Notes under the pieces: generated by a model
The model's input: only the letters and a program-made list of their open reading frames with translations
Told to the model about the DNA's origin: nothing
Database searches by the model: none
Program-made: the position numbers and the translations under genes
Assembly: GCF_009377185.1 (NCBI RefSeq)
Contig: NZ_VJZC01000029.1
Coordinates: forward strand, 1 to 40,748
Length of the DNA: 40,748 nucleotides
Origin: Streptomyces spongiae
Lineage (GTDB): Bacteria; Actinomycetota; Actinomycetes; Streptomycetales; Streptomycetaceae
Direction of reading: 5' to 3'
In this document: positions 24,237 to 32,587 of the stretch, piece by piece
How the letters are laid out: the number at the start of each line of letters is the position of its first letter
Numbering within the stretch: the stretch's first letter is position 1

Positions 24237-25577
24237 ATGACCGTCAACGACGATGTCCTGCTTGTCCACGGCGGAACCCCGCTGGAGGGTGAGATCCGTG
24301 TCCGCGGTGCGAAGAACCTCGTACCGAAGGCCATGGTCGCCGCGCTGCTCGGCAGCGCGCCGAGCCGGCTGCGCAACGTTCCAGACATCCGCGACGTCCG
24401 TGTCGTCCGCGGGCTGCTCCAGTTGCACGGGGTGACGGTCCGTCCGGGTGAGGAGCCGGGCGAACTGGTGATGGACCCGTCGCACGTGGAGAGCGCGAAC
24501 GTCGCCGACATCGATGCCCACGCGGGTTCGTCGCGCATCCCGATCCTGTTCTGCGGCCCGCTGCTGCACCGGCTGGGGCATGCCTTCATCCCGGGTCTCG
24601 GTGGTTGCGACATCGGTGGCCGTCCCATCGACTTCCACTTCGAGGTGCTGCGGCAGTTCGGCGCGAAGATCGAGAAGCGGGAGGACGGGCAGTACCTGGA
24701 GGCGCCGCGGCGGTTGCGCGGTACCAAGATCCGGCTGCCGTACCCGTCCGTCGGCGCCACCGAGCAGGTGCTGCTGACCGCGGTCCTCGCGGAGGGTGTG
24801 ACGGAGCTCTCGAACGCGGCCATAGAGCCGGAGATCGAGGACCTCATCTGCGTGCTGCAGAAGATGGGCTCCATCATCGCGATGGACACCGACCGCACCA
24901 TCCGCATCACGGGCGTCGACAAACTCGGCGGCTACACCCACGCGGCCCTCCCGGACCGTCTGGAGGCGGCCTCCTGGGCGTCTGCGGCGCTGGCGACCGA
25001 GGGCAACATCTACGTGCGCGGTGCCCAGCAGCGCTCGATGATGACCTTCCTGAACACCTACCGGAAGGTCGGCGGCGCCTTCGAGATCGACGACGAGGGC
25101 ATCCGCTTCTGGCACCCGGGCGGGCAGCTGAAGTCCATCGCCTTGGAGACGGACGTCCACCCCGGCTTCCAGACCGACTGGCAGCAGCCGCTGGTGGTGG
25201 CCCTCACCCAGGCCACGGGCCTGTCGATCATCCACGAGACGGTCTACGAGTCGCGGCTCGGCTTCACCTCGGCCCTGAACCAGATGGGCGCCCACATCCA
25301 GCTCTACCGCGAGTGCCTCGGCGGCTCCTCCTGCCGCTTCGGCCAGCGCAACTTCCTGCACTCCGCGGTCGTCTCCGGCCCGACGAAGCTCCAGGGCGCC
25401 GACCTGGTCATCCCCGACCTCCGCGGCGGCTTCTCGTACCTGATCGCGGCCCTCGCGGCGCAGGGCACGTCCCGCGTCCACGGCATCGACCTGATCAACC
25501 GCGGCTACGAGAACTTCATGGAGAAGCTCGTGGAACTGGGCGCGAAGGTGGAGCTGCCGGGCAAGGCGCTCGGCTAG
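24237..25577 (+). CDS. murA: UDP-N-acetylglucosamine 1-carboxyvinyltransferase
   Basis: A 446-residue cytoplasmic enzyme that transfers enolpyruvate from PEP to UDP-GlcNAc, the first committed step of peptidoglycan synthesis. Both EPSP-synthase-like halves are present. Near the start RVRGAKNLVPKAMVAALL holds the UDP-GlcNAc-binding Lys26-Asn27 (GAKN), and the catalytic Cys is Cys124 in GGCDIGGRPIDFH, so the protein should be fosfomycin-sensitive in type. The ATG at 24237 begins the conserved N-terminus; a longer frame from 24051 is not supported. It is convergent with the HU gene and ends in a strong terminator. Confidence 0.95.
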   Translation: MTVNDDVLLVHGGTPLEGEIRVRGAKNLVPKAMVAALLGSAPSRLRNVPDIRDVRVVRGLLQLHGVTVRPGEEPGELVMDPSHVESANVADIDAHAGSSRIPILFCGPLLHRLGHAFIPGLGGCDIGGRPIDFHFEVLRQFGAKIEKREDGQYLEAPRRLRGTKIRLPYPSVGATEQVLLTAVLAEGVTELSNAAIEPEIEDLICVLQKMGSIIAMDTDRTIRITGVDKLGGYTHAALPDRLEAASWASAALATEGNIYVRGAQQRSMMTFLNTYRKVGGAFEIDDEGIRFWHPGGQLKSIALETDVHPGFQTDWQQPLVVALTQATGLSIIHETVYESRLGFTSALNQMGAHIQLYRECLGGSSCRFGQRNFLHSAVVSGPTKLQGADLVIPDLRGGFSYLIAALAAQGTSRVHGIDLINRGYENFMEKLVELGAKVELPGKALG

Positions 25578-25628
25578 GGCGCCCGCGCGGCGAGCTGAGC
25601 ACTCCGCCTCGCGCCTCGCGTACGCCGA

Positions 25629-25660
25629 TGGGGCGGCCTCCCGGCTGGGAGGCCGCCCCA
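25629..25660. terminator. Bidirectional terminator between murA and the HU gene
   Basis: A perfect 14-bp stem TGGGGCGGCCTCCC (25629-25642) / GGGAGGCCGCCCCA (25647-25660) with loop GGCT. It lies between two convergent genes and can serve both. Confidence 0.85.
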
Positions 25661-25710
25661 CTGGCGTTACTGGGCCACGTACGCCGTCCCGTGGCGTACG
25701 GACGGCTGGG

Positions 25711-25992
25711 TCAGTTGCCCTTGGCGGCTTCCTTGAGCTTGGAGCCCGCGGAGACCTTCACGCTGTAGCCGGCCGGGATCTGGATGGGGTCGCCGGTCTG
25801 CGGGTTGCGCGCGGTGCGAGCGGCACGGTGGGTGCGCTCGAAGGTCAGGAAGCCAGGGATGGTGACCTTCTCGTCGCCCTTGGCGACGATCTCGCCGACG
25901 GTCTCGGCGAACGCGGCCAGCACGGCGTCGGCGTCCTTGCGGGTCACCTCGGCGCGGTCGGCCAGCGCGGCCACCAGCTCACTGCGGTTCAT
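25711..25992 (-). CDS. hup: HU-family DNA-binding protein (short form)
   Basis: A 93-residue nucleoid protein that bends and compacts DNA as a dimer. It has the HU/IHF fold pattern: MNRSELVAALADRAEVTRKDADAVLAAFAETVGEIVAKGDEKVTIPGFLTFERTHRAAR begins it, and the DNA-binding arm is RTARNPQTGDPIQIPAGYSVKV. It ends at KGN, so it lacks the Lys/Ala-rich tail of the longer HupS paralogue of Streptomyces. GGGAGTAAC lies just before the ATG at 25992; the longer in-frame start at 26220 is not supported. It is preceded by a 570-bp regulatory region. Confidence 0.93.
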   Translation of the reverse strand: MNRSELVAALADRAEVTRKDADAVLAAFAETVGEIVAKGDEKVTIPGFLTFERTHRAARTARNPQTGDPIQIPAGYSVKVSAGSKLKEAAKGN

Positions 25993-26170
25993 GTTGTTAC
26001 TCCCGTGTTTTCTTGCCGTTGAGGCGTGCCACGCGGCGGAGCCGCATGTTGGGCACAGCGAAGCCGATGCTGCCAGGGTCCTCGGTGGGTCCCCATACCC
26101 GGGTCCTTCGTCAGACCCTCGCGCCCAGTGACGCATCCTGCCTCCACCTGCGGCGGGAAAGCCAATCCGG

Positions 26171-26210
26171 CACCCCTGGGAGTCACACGAACACCCTTGG
26201 GAGTCACACG
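26171..26210. repeat. Direct repeat with 21-bp period upstream of hup
   Basis: CACCCCTGGGAGTCACACG (26171-26189) and CACCCTTGGGAGTCACACG (26192-26210) differ at one base. The 21-bp period equals two helical turns, which would put two protein molecules on one face of the DNA about 180-220 bp before the hup start. Confidence 0.65.
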
Positions 26211-26410
26211 GAAGCGCCACCGCAACGGCATGGTGACGCGCTGTTCACCACCGGCGGCGACCCGCAGGTCGTGGCAGGCCTGAGCCTGGCCGACACCCTA
26301 AAGGGCGACCGGGGGCCCGGGCCCCGCGACGCGCCGTTGTCCATGGCGTCCGTGGCCACCGTCACAGCTGCCGCGGGTTCGGGCCAGAGCGAGAGGCCGG
26401 CCGACACCGG

Positions 26411-26473
26411 CATGAGCGACACCTGCCGGGGGCCAACGCCCGCATGAGCGACAGCCGCCGGGGCCGACGCCCC
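26411..26473. repeat. Diverged 32-bp tandem repeat downstream of the malic enzyme gene
   Basis: CATGAGCGACA begins each of two copies at 26411 and 26443, followed in both by a similar GCCGGGG-rich stretch ending in ACGCCC. Further CCCACCGGGGAC doublets follow at about 26488-26513. Confidence 0.45.
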
Positions 26474-26562
26474 ACCTGGGCCGCCGCCCACCGGGGACCA
26501 CGCCCACCGGGGACAGCGGCACCACGACCGGAGCACAGACCCCCGCACCCGCCGACCGAGGC

Positions 26563-27978
26563 TCAGACCGTCGCGCCCGCCGCCCGCGCCGCGTCCCGGA
26601 CCGCTCCGGCCACCGCGCCGGCGACCTTGTCGTTGAAGACGCTCGGGATGATGTAGTTCGGGTTGAGCTCGTCCTCGGTCACGACGTCCGCGAGGGCCGT
26701 CGCGGCGGCCAGCATCATCTCGGTGTTGACGGTGCGGGACTGGGCGTCCAGCAGGCCGCGGAAGACGCCCGGGAAGACCAGCACGTTGTTGATCTGGTTC
26801 GGGAAGTCGGAGCGGCCCGTGGCCACGACCGCCGCCGTCTGCCGGGCGACCGCCGGGTCGACCTCGGGGTCGGGGTTCGCGAGCGCGAACACGATGGCGC
26901 CCTCGGCCATGGCGGCCACGTCGTCGCCGTCGAGCACGTTCGGGGCGGAGACGCCGATGAAGACGTCGGCGCCGCGCACGGCCTCCTTGAGCGTGCCGGT
27001 GAGGCCCTCGGGGTTGGTGTTGTCGGCGATCCAGCGCAGCGGCGAGTCCGGAGCGTGGTCCGCCAGGTCCTCGCGGTCGCAGTGCACGACGCCCTGGATG
27101 TCGGCCACGACGGCGTTCTTCACACCGGCCGCGAGGAGCAGTTTGAGGATGGCCGTACCGGCGGCGCCGGCGCCCGACATGACGACGCGGATGTCGCCCA
27201 TCGCCTTGCCCGCCACGCGCAGTGCGTTCGTCAGGGCGGCGAGCACGACGATCGCGGTACCGTGCTGGTCGTCGTGGAAGACGGGGATGTCGAGGGCCTC
27301 GCGGAGACGGGCCTCGATCTCGAAGCAGCGCGGGGCGGAGATGTCCTCGAGGTTGATGCCGGCGAAGCCGGGGGCGATCGCCTTGACGATCTCGACGATC
27401 GCGTCGGTGTCCTGGGTGTCCAGGCAGATCGGCCAGGCGTCGATGCCGGCGAACCGCTTGAAGAGGGCCGCCTTGCCCTCCATGACGGGCAGCGCGGCCT
27501 TCGGGCCGATGTTCCCCAGGCCCAGCACGGCGGAGCCGTCCGTCACGACCGCAACGGAGTTGCGCTTGATGGTGAGGCGGCGCGCGTCCTCGGGGTTCTC
27601 GGCGATCGCCATGCAGACGCGGGCCACACCCGGCGTGTAGACCATGGACAGGTCGTCACGGTTGCGGATGGGGTGCTTCGACGCCATCTCGATCTTGCCG
27701 CCGAGGTGCATGAGGAACGTACGGTCGGAGACCTTGCCGAGCGTCACGCCCTCGATGCCGCGGAGTTCCTCCACGATCTCGTCGGCGTGCGCGGTGGAGG
27801 TCGCCGCGATGGTGACGTCTATCCGGAGCTTCTCGTGCCCGGACGCGGTCACGTCGAGGCCGGTCACCGAGCCTCCGGAGGACTCCACGGCCGTGGTGAG
27901 CTGGGAGACCGCGGTTCCGCTCGCGGGCACCTCCAGCCGGACCGTCATCGAGTAGGAGACGCTGGGCGCCGTTGCCAT
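26563..27978 (-). CDS. NAD-type malic enzyme with an N-terminal ACT-like domain
   Basis: A 471-residue cytoplasmic enzyme that converts malate to pyruvate and CO2 with reduction of NAD(P). Residues 1-85 form an ACT-like regulatory domain. The malic N-domain follows (SKHPIRNRDDLSMVYTPGVARVC, TDGSAVLGLGNIGPKAALPVMEGKA, KRFAGIDAWPICLDTQDTD), then the NAD-binding domain (PVFHDDQHGTAIVVLAAL and the Rossmann VMSGAGAAGTAILKLL). From memory the orthologue at this place in S. coelicolor is the NAD-dependent enzyme; cofactor use is not proved by sequence. The 5' region is unusual, with phased repeats. Confidence 0.93.
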   Translation of the reverse strand: MATAPSVSYSMTVRLEVPASGTAVSQLTTAVESSGGSVTGLDVTASGHEKLRIDVTIAATSTAHADEIVEELRGIEGVTLGKVSDRTFLMHLGGKIEMASKHPIRNRDDLSMVYTPGVARVCMAIAENPEDARRLTIKRNSVAVVTDGSAVLGLGNIGPKAALPVMEGKAALFKRFAGIDAWPICLDTQDTDAIVEIVKAIAPGFAGINLEDISAPRCFEIEARLREALDIPVFHDDQHGTAIVVLAALTNALRVAGKAMGDIRVVMSGAGAAGTAILKLLLAAGVKNAVVADIQGVVHCDREDLADHAPDSPLRWIADNTNPEGLTGTLKEAVRGADVFIGVSAPNVLDGDDVAAMAEGAIVFALANPDPEVDPAVARQTAAVVATGRSDFPNQINNVLVFPGVFRGLLDAQSRTVNTEMMLAAATALADVVTEDELNPNYIIPSVFNDKVAGAVAGAVRDAARAAGATV

Positions 27979-28100
27979 GACCGACTTCCTCTGCTTTCAG
28001 CTGGAGCTGTGTAGTGCCGTTGGAGCGATAGTGCCGTCCGATCGTCGCACCTACTCCGGAGTACGTGGTAGCCGCCTACGGATTGCGAACGTTTTGTTCG

Positions 28101-28150
28101 TTGATCAAGCAACGTCAAGCGAGATCAAGCCGGTTCAAGCCGGTTCAAGC
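28101..28150. repeat. Five TCAAGC repeats with a 10-bp period
   Basis: Each consecutive 10-bp block from 28101 to 28150 ends in TCAAGC, with variable first four bases (TTGA, AACG, GAGA, CGGT, CGGT). On the minus strand, the coding strand of the malic enzyme, they read GCTTGA five times on one face of the helix. Confidence 0.85.
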
Positions 28151-28159
28151 CATACGAAA

Positions 28160-28190
28160 GAGGCCCGCATCACCAGGTGATGCGGGCCTC
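28160..28190 (-). terminator. Terminator of the HelD gene
   Basis: A perfect 15-bp inverted repeat GAGGCCCGCATCACC / GGTGATGCGGGCCTC around one base. It lies about 195 bp after the HelD stop. Confidence 0.8.
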
Positions 28191-28384
28191 TCGCACGCTC
28201 AGTGACACCGACCCGCCATGCTCGCCTCGCGGCAAGTGGTCGCTCGAAGCGACGAAGGTTGGGCCCGGGGGCTTGGATCGGGCCGGTGCCACACCCAGGC
28301 TAACAAACAGATCCCGTAAGGCCATTCCCGTCTCGGGAGTTCATCCAAAGGGCCCTGACACGGGCCCTCACACGGCCCTCCGGC

Positions 28385-30682
28385 TCAGTCCCGGAGCAGA
28401 TCCGGCACCCCGTGCGCGTCCGGCTCGTCCCGCTCGCCCGAGACCACGGTGAGCTGCTGCGTCGCCCGGGTCAGCGCCACGTACAGCACACGCAGCCCGG
28501 CCGGGGACTCGTCGGCGATCTCGGCGGGCGAGACGACGACCGTGGCGTCGTACTCCAGGCCCTTGGCCTCCAGGCTGCCGAGCGCCACGACCCGGTCGCC
28601 GAGGCCGGCGAGCCAGCGGGCCGCCTCCTCGCGCCGGTTCATGGCGACGACGACGCCCACCGTGCCGTCGACACGGTCGAGCAGCCGCGCGGCCTCCTCG
28701 CGGACCGTACGGGCGAGTGACTCCCCCACCACGGTGAAGCGCGGCTCGACACCCGTCGACCGGACGGCTGACGGAGACTCGGAGCCGGGCATCGCCAGCG
28801 CGAGCACCTTGGACGCGAGCTCGGCGATCTCGGCGGGGTTGCGGTAGTTCACGGTGAGGGTGAAGCGGCGGCGCGGGCGGGTGCCCAGGGCCTCGTCGCG
28901 CGCCTGAGCCGCCTCGTCCGGGTCGGACCAGGACGACTGGGCCGGGTCGCCGACGACCGTCCAGGTGGCGTGGCGCCCCCGTCTGCCCACCATCCGCCAC
29001 TGCATGGGCGTCAGGTCCTGGGCCTCGTCGACGATGACGTGCGCGTACTCGGTCCGCTCCTGTGCCAGGCGCTCGGCGCGCTCGCGCTGCGACTCCTCGC
29101 GTACGGGCATGAGTTCCTCGAGGCCGGTGAGCTGGTCGAGGGGGTCGAGCTCGCGCTTCTTCTTGGGGCGGGCGGGCAGACCGAGGACGGCCTGTAGTTC
29201 GTCCAGCATCGCCACGTCGTGCACCGACAGCCCGTCCCGCTTCAGCGAGCGTGCGACACGGCGCACCTCGCCGGGGGTGAGGATCCGCCGGGCCCAGCGC
29301 CCGAGGCGGCGCTCGTCGGCCATGGCGGCCAGCACCCCGCGCGGGGTCAGCTCGGGCCACCAGGCGTCGAGGAACTCGATGAAGTCGTCCTCGCCGGTGA
29401 TGTCCTCGTCGAACGACGACCGCAGCTCGGCGGCCAGCTCGGGGTCGGTGTGGCGGGTCGCCGCTCCGGACCGCGCCCATAGGGCGTCCAGGAGCAGCCG
29501 ACGGGCGCGCGGGCGCAACAGGTTGACGGGGGCGGTCCCGCTGAGCGCGGAGTGCCGGATGCGCTCCAGTTCGTCGGCCTCCAGTTCGAGCCGCCGCCCG
29601 AAGGCGACGACCCGCAGCCGGCCCGGCGGATCGTTCAGTTCCAGCGCGCCCCGGGCCGCCTTGCGCAGCACCTTGAGCATGCGGTGCGAGCCCTTGGCGC
29701 GGGCCGCGGACGGCGCGTCGTACAGCGTGGCCGCGGCGCCGTCGACCAGGGATCCGATCGCCCGGATGGCGACCTGTCCCTCCTCGCCGAGCGAGGGCAG
29801 CACGCCCTCCGTGTAGGCGACGAGCAGTGGGGTCGGCGAGACGATCAGGATGCCTCCCGCGTACCGGCGCCGGTCCTGGTACAGCAGGTACGCGGCCCGG
29901 TGCAGCGCGACGGCGGTCTTCCCGGTGCCCGGGCCGCCCTCCACGTACGTCACCGAGGCGGCGGGAGCGCGGATCACCAGGTCCTGCTCGGCCTGGATGG
30001 AGGAGACGATGTCCCGCATGGTGTGGCTGCGCGCCTGCCCCAGCGCGGCCATCAGGGCGCCGTCGCCGATCACGGCGAGCTCGTGCCCGTCCAGGGCGGC
30101 CTTCAGCTCGGGCCGCATCAGGTCGTCCTCGACGCCGAGCACCCTGCGCCCCTTGGAACGGATCACGCGACGCCGTACGACGCGTCCGGGGTCGACGGGT
30201 GTGGAGCGGTAGAACGGGGCCGCGGCGGGCGCACGCCAGTCGATGACGAGTGGCGCGTACTCCTCGTCCAGTACTCCGATGCGCCCGATGTGCAGGGTTT
30301 CGGCGATGTCGGCCGTACCGTCCTCGCGCACGGCGCCCTCGGCGGGTTCCACGGCCGTGTAGGCGCCGTCCGGCCCCTTCTTGCCGTCCTTGCCGCGGAG
30401 CAGGTCGATCCGGCCGAAGAGGAAGTCCTCGTACTCGTTGTTCAGCCGGTTCAGGTGGACACCGGCCCGGAAGACCTGGGCGTCCCGCTCGGCGAGTGCG
30501 CCGGGCGTGCCGACGTGTCCGCGCTGGGCGGCGTCGTTCATCAGGAACTCCGCCTCGTGGATCTTCTCCTCGAGGCGCCGGTACACCCGGTCCAGGTGTT
30601 CCTGTTCGACGCTGATCTCGCGTTCACGGACGGAGTCGTGAACCGAGCCGAGCGCGATCTCCTGTTGAACCTGAGCGGCCAC
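28385..30682 (-). CDS. helD: HelD-family RNA polymerase-associated ATPase
   Basis: A 765-residue UvrD-like superfamily 1 ATPase. The N-terminal 1-90 form a helical hairpin (REISVEQEHLDRVYRRLEEKIHEAEFLMNDAAQRG), which in characterised HelD proteins enters the RNA polymerase secondary channel. Walker A EGGPGTGKT is at 248-256, VIVDEAQDLTPMQW is the Walker B region, and VNYRNPAEIAELASKVL and YVALTRATQQLTVV are motifs IV-VI. HelD proteins free stalled RNA polymerase from DNA; some actinobacterial relatives (HelR) give rifamycin tolerance. No rifamycin-associated promoter element was seen upstream. Starts with GTG. Confidence 0.88.
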   Translation of the reverse strand: MAAQVQQEIALGSVHDSVREREISVEQEHLDRVYRRLEEKIHEAEFLMNDAAQRGHVGTPGALAERDAQVFRAGVHLNRLNNEYEDFLFGRIDLLRGKDGKKGPDGAYTAVEPAEGAVREDGTADIAETLHIGRIGVLDEEYAPLVIDWRAPAAAPFYRSTPVDPGRVVRRRVIRSKGRRVLGVEDDLMRPELKAALDGHELAVIGDGALMAALGQARSHTMRDIVSSIQAEQDLVIRAPAASVTYVEGGPGTGKTAVALHRAAYLLYQDRRRYAGGILIVSPTPLLVAYTEGVLPSLGEEGQVAIRAIGSLVDGAAATLYDAPSAARAKGSHRMLKVLRKAARGALELNDPPGRLRVVAFGRRLELEADELERIRHSALSGTAPVNLLRPRARRLLLDALWARSGAATRHTDPELAAELRSSFDEDITGEDDFIEFLDAWWPELTPRGVLAAMADERRLGRWARRILTPGEVRRVARSLKRDGLSVHDVAMLDELQAVLGLPARPKKKRELDPLDQLTGLEELMPVREESQRERAERLAQERTEYAHVIVDEAQDLTPMQWRMVGRRGRHATWTVVGDPAQSSWSDPDEAAQARDEALGTRPRRRFTLTVNYRNPAEIAELASKVLALAMPGSESPSAVRSTGVEPRFTVVGESLARTVREEAARLLDRVDGTVGVVVAMNRREEAARWLAGLGDRVVALGSLEAKGLEYDATVVVSPAEIADESPAGLRVLYVALTRATQQLTVVSGERDEPDAHGVPDLLRD

Positions 30683-30837
30683 CGGGCCCCCTTCTGACGT
30701 GCTGGGCAGCCGTCAACCGTACGCGAAGGGGACCCCGGGAGGCTATGCGTCCGCCCGGGGTGTGTTCACAGGTCCGCCGCAGGACCCCTACGAGGTCTGC
30801 GACCGGACCCTTCGGAGTCCCACTTGTCCCGCATGCC

Positions 30838-31665
30838 CTACATGTCGATCTCTGCGAGCTTCTTGCCGTCGAAGGTCATGACCTCGAAGTGGTCGATCTC
30901 GTTCGGCTCCATGGCCACGCCGCCGTGGGTGTACAGCGGCTCCTTGGCCTCCGGGTCCTTGGAGTTCTTGATGCCGTAGCCCCGGTTCGGGACCGCCCAG
31001 GTGGTCGCCGTCTCCCGCTCGCCGTTCTTGCCGACGGCGATCAGGGAGCACTTCTCGGGCCCCTTGACGTTCGACAGCTCGATGACCGCGTGGGTGCCCC
31101 ATGCCTTGGCCTCCGTGGCGACCGTGGCGGTGACGCCCGTGGACTTGTCCGTCGCCTTGACCTTGTCGGTCATGTGCGTGAACGCGTCCTTGGCGGGGCT
31201 GGCCGCGAGGGGCTGGTTCTGCTGCCCCGACTCGTCGCCGCCCGTCGTCGCGAACACGGCGGTGGGACCGCCGACGATCAGTGCGACGCCGGCCGCCAGC
31301 ATGTAGAAGCTGCGCCTCTTCTTCGCGGCACGCCGCTGGACGACCTCGCCGACGAGCCGGTCCGACATCTGCTGACTCGGTTTGACCGCCAGCGACTCCC
31401 CGATGGCAGGGGTCCCCTGCGCACCGGGCAGGTCCGCGAGCGCGGCCAGCATCGGTTCCATGCCTGCCAGCTCGTCGAGCTGCTGGCCGCACCACTCGCA
31501 CGTGGCGAGATGCGCCTCGAACTGGGTCGCCTCGGCGTCGTCCAGTATCCCGAGGGCGTACGCGCCCACGGTCTCGTGAATGTCTCCGGGGCCGCCTCCG
31601 CCCTGTTGGGCTCCCCCTACTGGACCGGAGCCCCCGGTTCCGTAACCCCCGTACGTATTCATCAT
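30838..31665 (-). CDS. rsuA: Zinc-type anti-sigma factor, partner of the adjacent ECF sigma
   Basis: A 275-residue membrane protein. The N-terminal ZAS domain has H52-x3-C56-x2-C59 (HLATCEWC) and should hold the sigma factor. One TM helix (FYMLAAGVALIVGGPTAVFA) is followed by an extracellular RskA-type C-terminal domain with conserved GTHAVIELSNVKGPEKC and GIKNSKDPEAKEPLYTHGG. The ATG overlaps the sigma gene stop as ATGA. By gene order I take it to be RsuA, the anti-sigma of SigU in Streptomyces; this symbol rests on remembered synteny. Confidence 0.85.
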   Translation of the reverse strand: MMNTYGGYGTGGSGPVGGAQQGGGGPGDIHETVGAYALGILDDAEATQFEAHLATCEWCGQQLDELAGMEPMLAALADLPGAQGTPAIGESLAVKPSQQMSDRLVGEVVQRRAAKKRRSFYMLAAGVALIVGGPTAVFATTGGDESGQQNQPLAASPAKDAFTHMTDKVKATDKSTGVTATVATEAKAWGTHAVIELSNVKGPEKCSLIAVGKNGERETATTWAVPNRGYGIKNSKDPEAKEPLYTHGGVAMEPNEIDHFEVMTFDGKKLAEIDM

Positions 31666-32237
31666 GCCGTCACCCCGCGCTCCTCCAGAGCCAGTTTCAT
31701 CGACCGCAGGGCGTAGAACACCCGTGAGCGCACCGTTCCACTGGGGATGCCGAGCGTCTCGGCCGCCTCATTGACCGTACGCCCCTTGAAGTACGTCTCG
31801 ACCAGGACCTCCCGGTGGGCAGGGGTCAGGTCGTCCAGCGCATCCGAGAGTGTCATCAGCCACAACGCCTTGTCGATCTCGTCCTCCGCGGGTATGACCT
31901 CCAGCGGCGACGGGTCGACCTCCTGCGGCCGGGCTTGCCGACTGCGGTGGCCGTCGATGACGATGCGGCGTGCGACCGTCACCAGCCAGGGGCGTACCGA
32001 ACCGGTTGCTCGATTGAGCTGACCGGCATTCTTCCAGGCACGGATGAGCGTCTCTTGCACGACGTCCTCAGCGCGCTGCCGGTCGCCCGCGACCAGACGC
32101 AGCACATATGCGAGCAAAGGTCCCGCGTGTTCGCGGTAGAGCGCGCGCATCAGCTCCTCGTCGGGCTCTGAGGGCTGTGACGCGCGATGTCGTGCCCTGT
32201 GCGGGCGTTCATCGGCCACAGCGGGATCCTTGCGCAC
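31662..32237 (-). CDS. sigU: ECF RNA polymerase sigma factor
   Basis: A 191-residue sigma-70 family ECF factor. Region 2 is EELMRALYREHAGPLLAYVLRLVAGDRQRAEDVVQETLIRAWK with the -10 recognition part SVRPWLVTVARRIVIDGHR; region 4 is LDDLTPAHREVLVETYFKGRTVNEAAETLGIPSGTVRSRVFYALRSMKLAL. It is released when the membrane anti-sigma encoded 4 bp downstream is inactivated. CCGGAGG lies just before the GTG start, and a self-type ECF promoter is visible upstream. SigU is linked to secreted proteins in S. coelicolor; the symbol is by remembered synteny. Confidence 0.87.
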   Translation of the reverse strand: MRKDPAVADERPHRARHRASQPSEPDEELMRALYREHAGPLLAYVLRLVAGDRQRAEDVVQETLIRAWKNAGQLNRATGSVRPWLVTVARRIVIDGHRSRQARPQEVDPSPLEVIPAEDEIDKALWLMTLSDALDDLTPAHREVLVETYFKGRTVNEAAETLGIPSGTVRSRVFYALRSMKLALEERGVTA

Positions 32238-32587
32238 GGTTACCTCCGGTGTCCGGGGGTTCCCCCAGTCGGTCGCTCATCTCGAGTTACGTAGGTAACC
32301 AGGACTGTGTTCAAAGTGCGGCCACAACTTTCCTGATCGGGGTGTGAGTTGGGGGGCAGCAGGGGGACAAGGGGCCCAATTCCGTCCCAACTGCGGCACG
32401 AGATGGAAGGAATTGTGAAGAGATGAATCCCATGCTGTGAAACTCGCCACGTTTGACTCTCGGTGCGTTCGGGAATGCGGCTCAACTGACACGAGTCACA
32501 AAGAAGTTGATAACCCGTGAGAAGCGTTGGCAGTCACGGACAAGCCGGGGCAAACCGTCGTCGCGGCGGCGCCGCCGGGAGATGGCC
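32238..32587. other. Leader and promoter region of the sigma-factor operon
   Basis: No gene is seen in these 350 bp. The part next to the sigma gene has a GGGGG-TT-CCCCC hairpin (32255-32266) and the ECF-type promoter; the rest is the 3' region of the CGNR gene. Open frames at 32240-32485 have no coding signal. Confidence 0.5.
32289..32313 (-). promoter_or_regulatory. Candidate self-activated ECF promoter of the sigma operon
   Basis: On the minus strand TGAAC (32309-32313) is followed by 17 nt and CGTAAC (CGT at 32289-32291). This is the AAC-N16/17-CGT layout of ECF sigma promoters. It lies about 50 bp before the GTG start and suggests positive autoregulation. Confidence 0.45.

Larger units (their letters stand above)
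25993..26562. other. Long intergenic region upstream of hup
   Basis: No gene is seen in 570 bp. The region holds the hup leader and promoter, the two-copy 21-bp-period repeat at 26171-26210 and a diverged 32-bp-period repeat at 26411-26473 near the malic enzyme stop codon. Confidence 0.5.
27979..28384. other. Regulatory region upstream of the malic enzyme gene
   Basis: No gene in 406 bp. Reading toward the malic enzyme start: the HelD terminator (28160-28190), five phased TCAAGC repeats (28101-28150), a CGAAC-N5-GTTCG palindrome (28086-28100) and a TACTCCGGAGTA palindrome (28052-28063). No clear -10/-35 pair. Confidence 0.6.

Noticed and set aside
28086..28100. A LexA-like box CGAAC-GTTTT-GTTCG before the malic enzyme gene.
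   Set aside because: The actinobacterial SOS box has a 4-nt spacer (GAAC-N4-GTTC); here it is 5 nt, and the gene has no link to DNA repair. Kept only as a palindrome.
30683..30837. Search for a rifamycin-associated promoter element before helD.
   Set aside because: No inverted repeat resembling GGGGCTTGCGGCAAGGCCC was found, so drug-induced expression is not claimed.
32240..32485. Two overlapping short minus-strand frames before sigU.
   Set aside because: They cross the likely ECF promoter and leader hairpin and show no codon bias typical of the neighbours.
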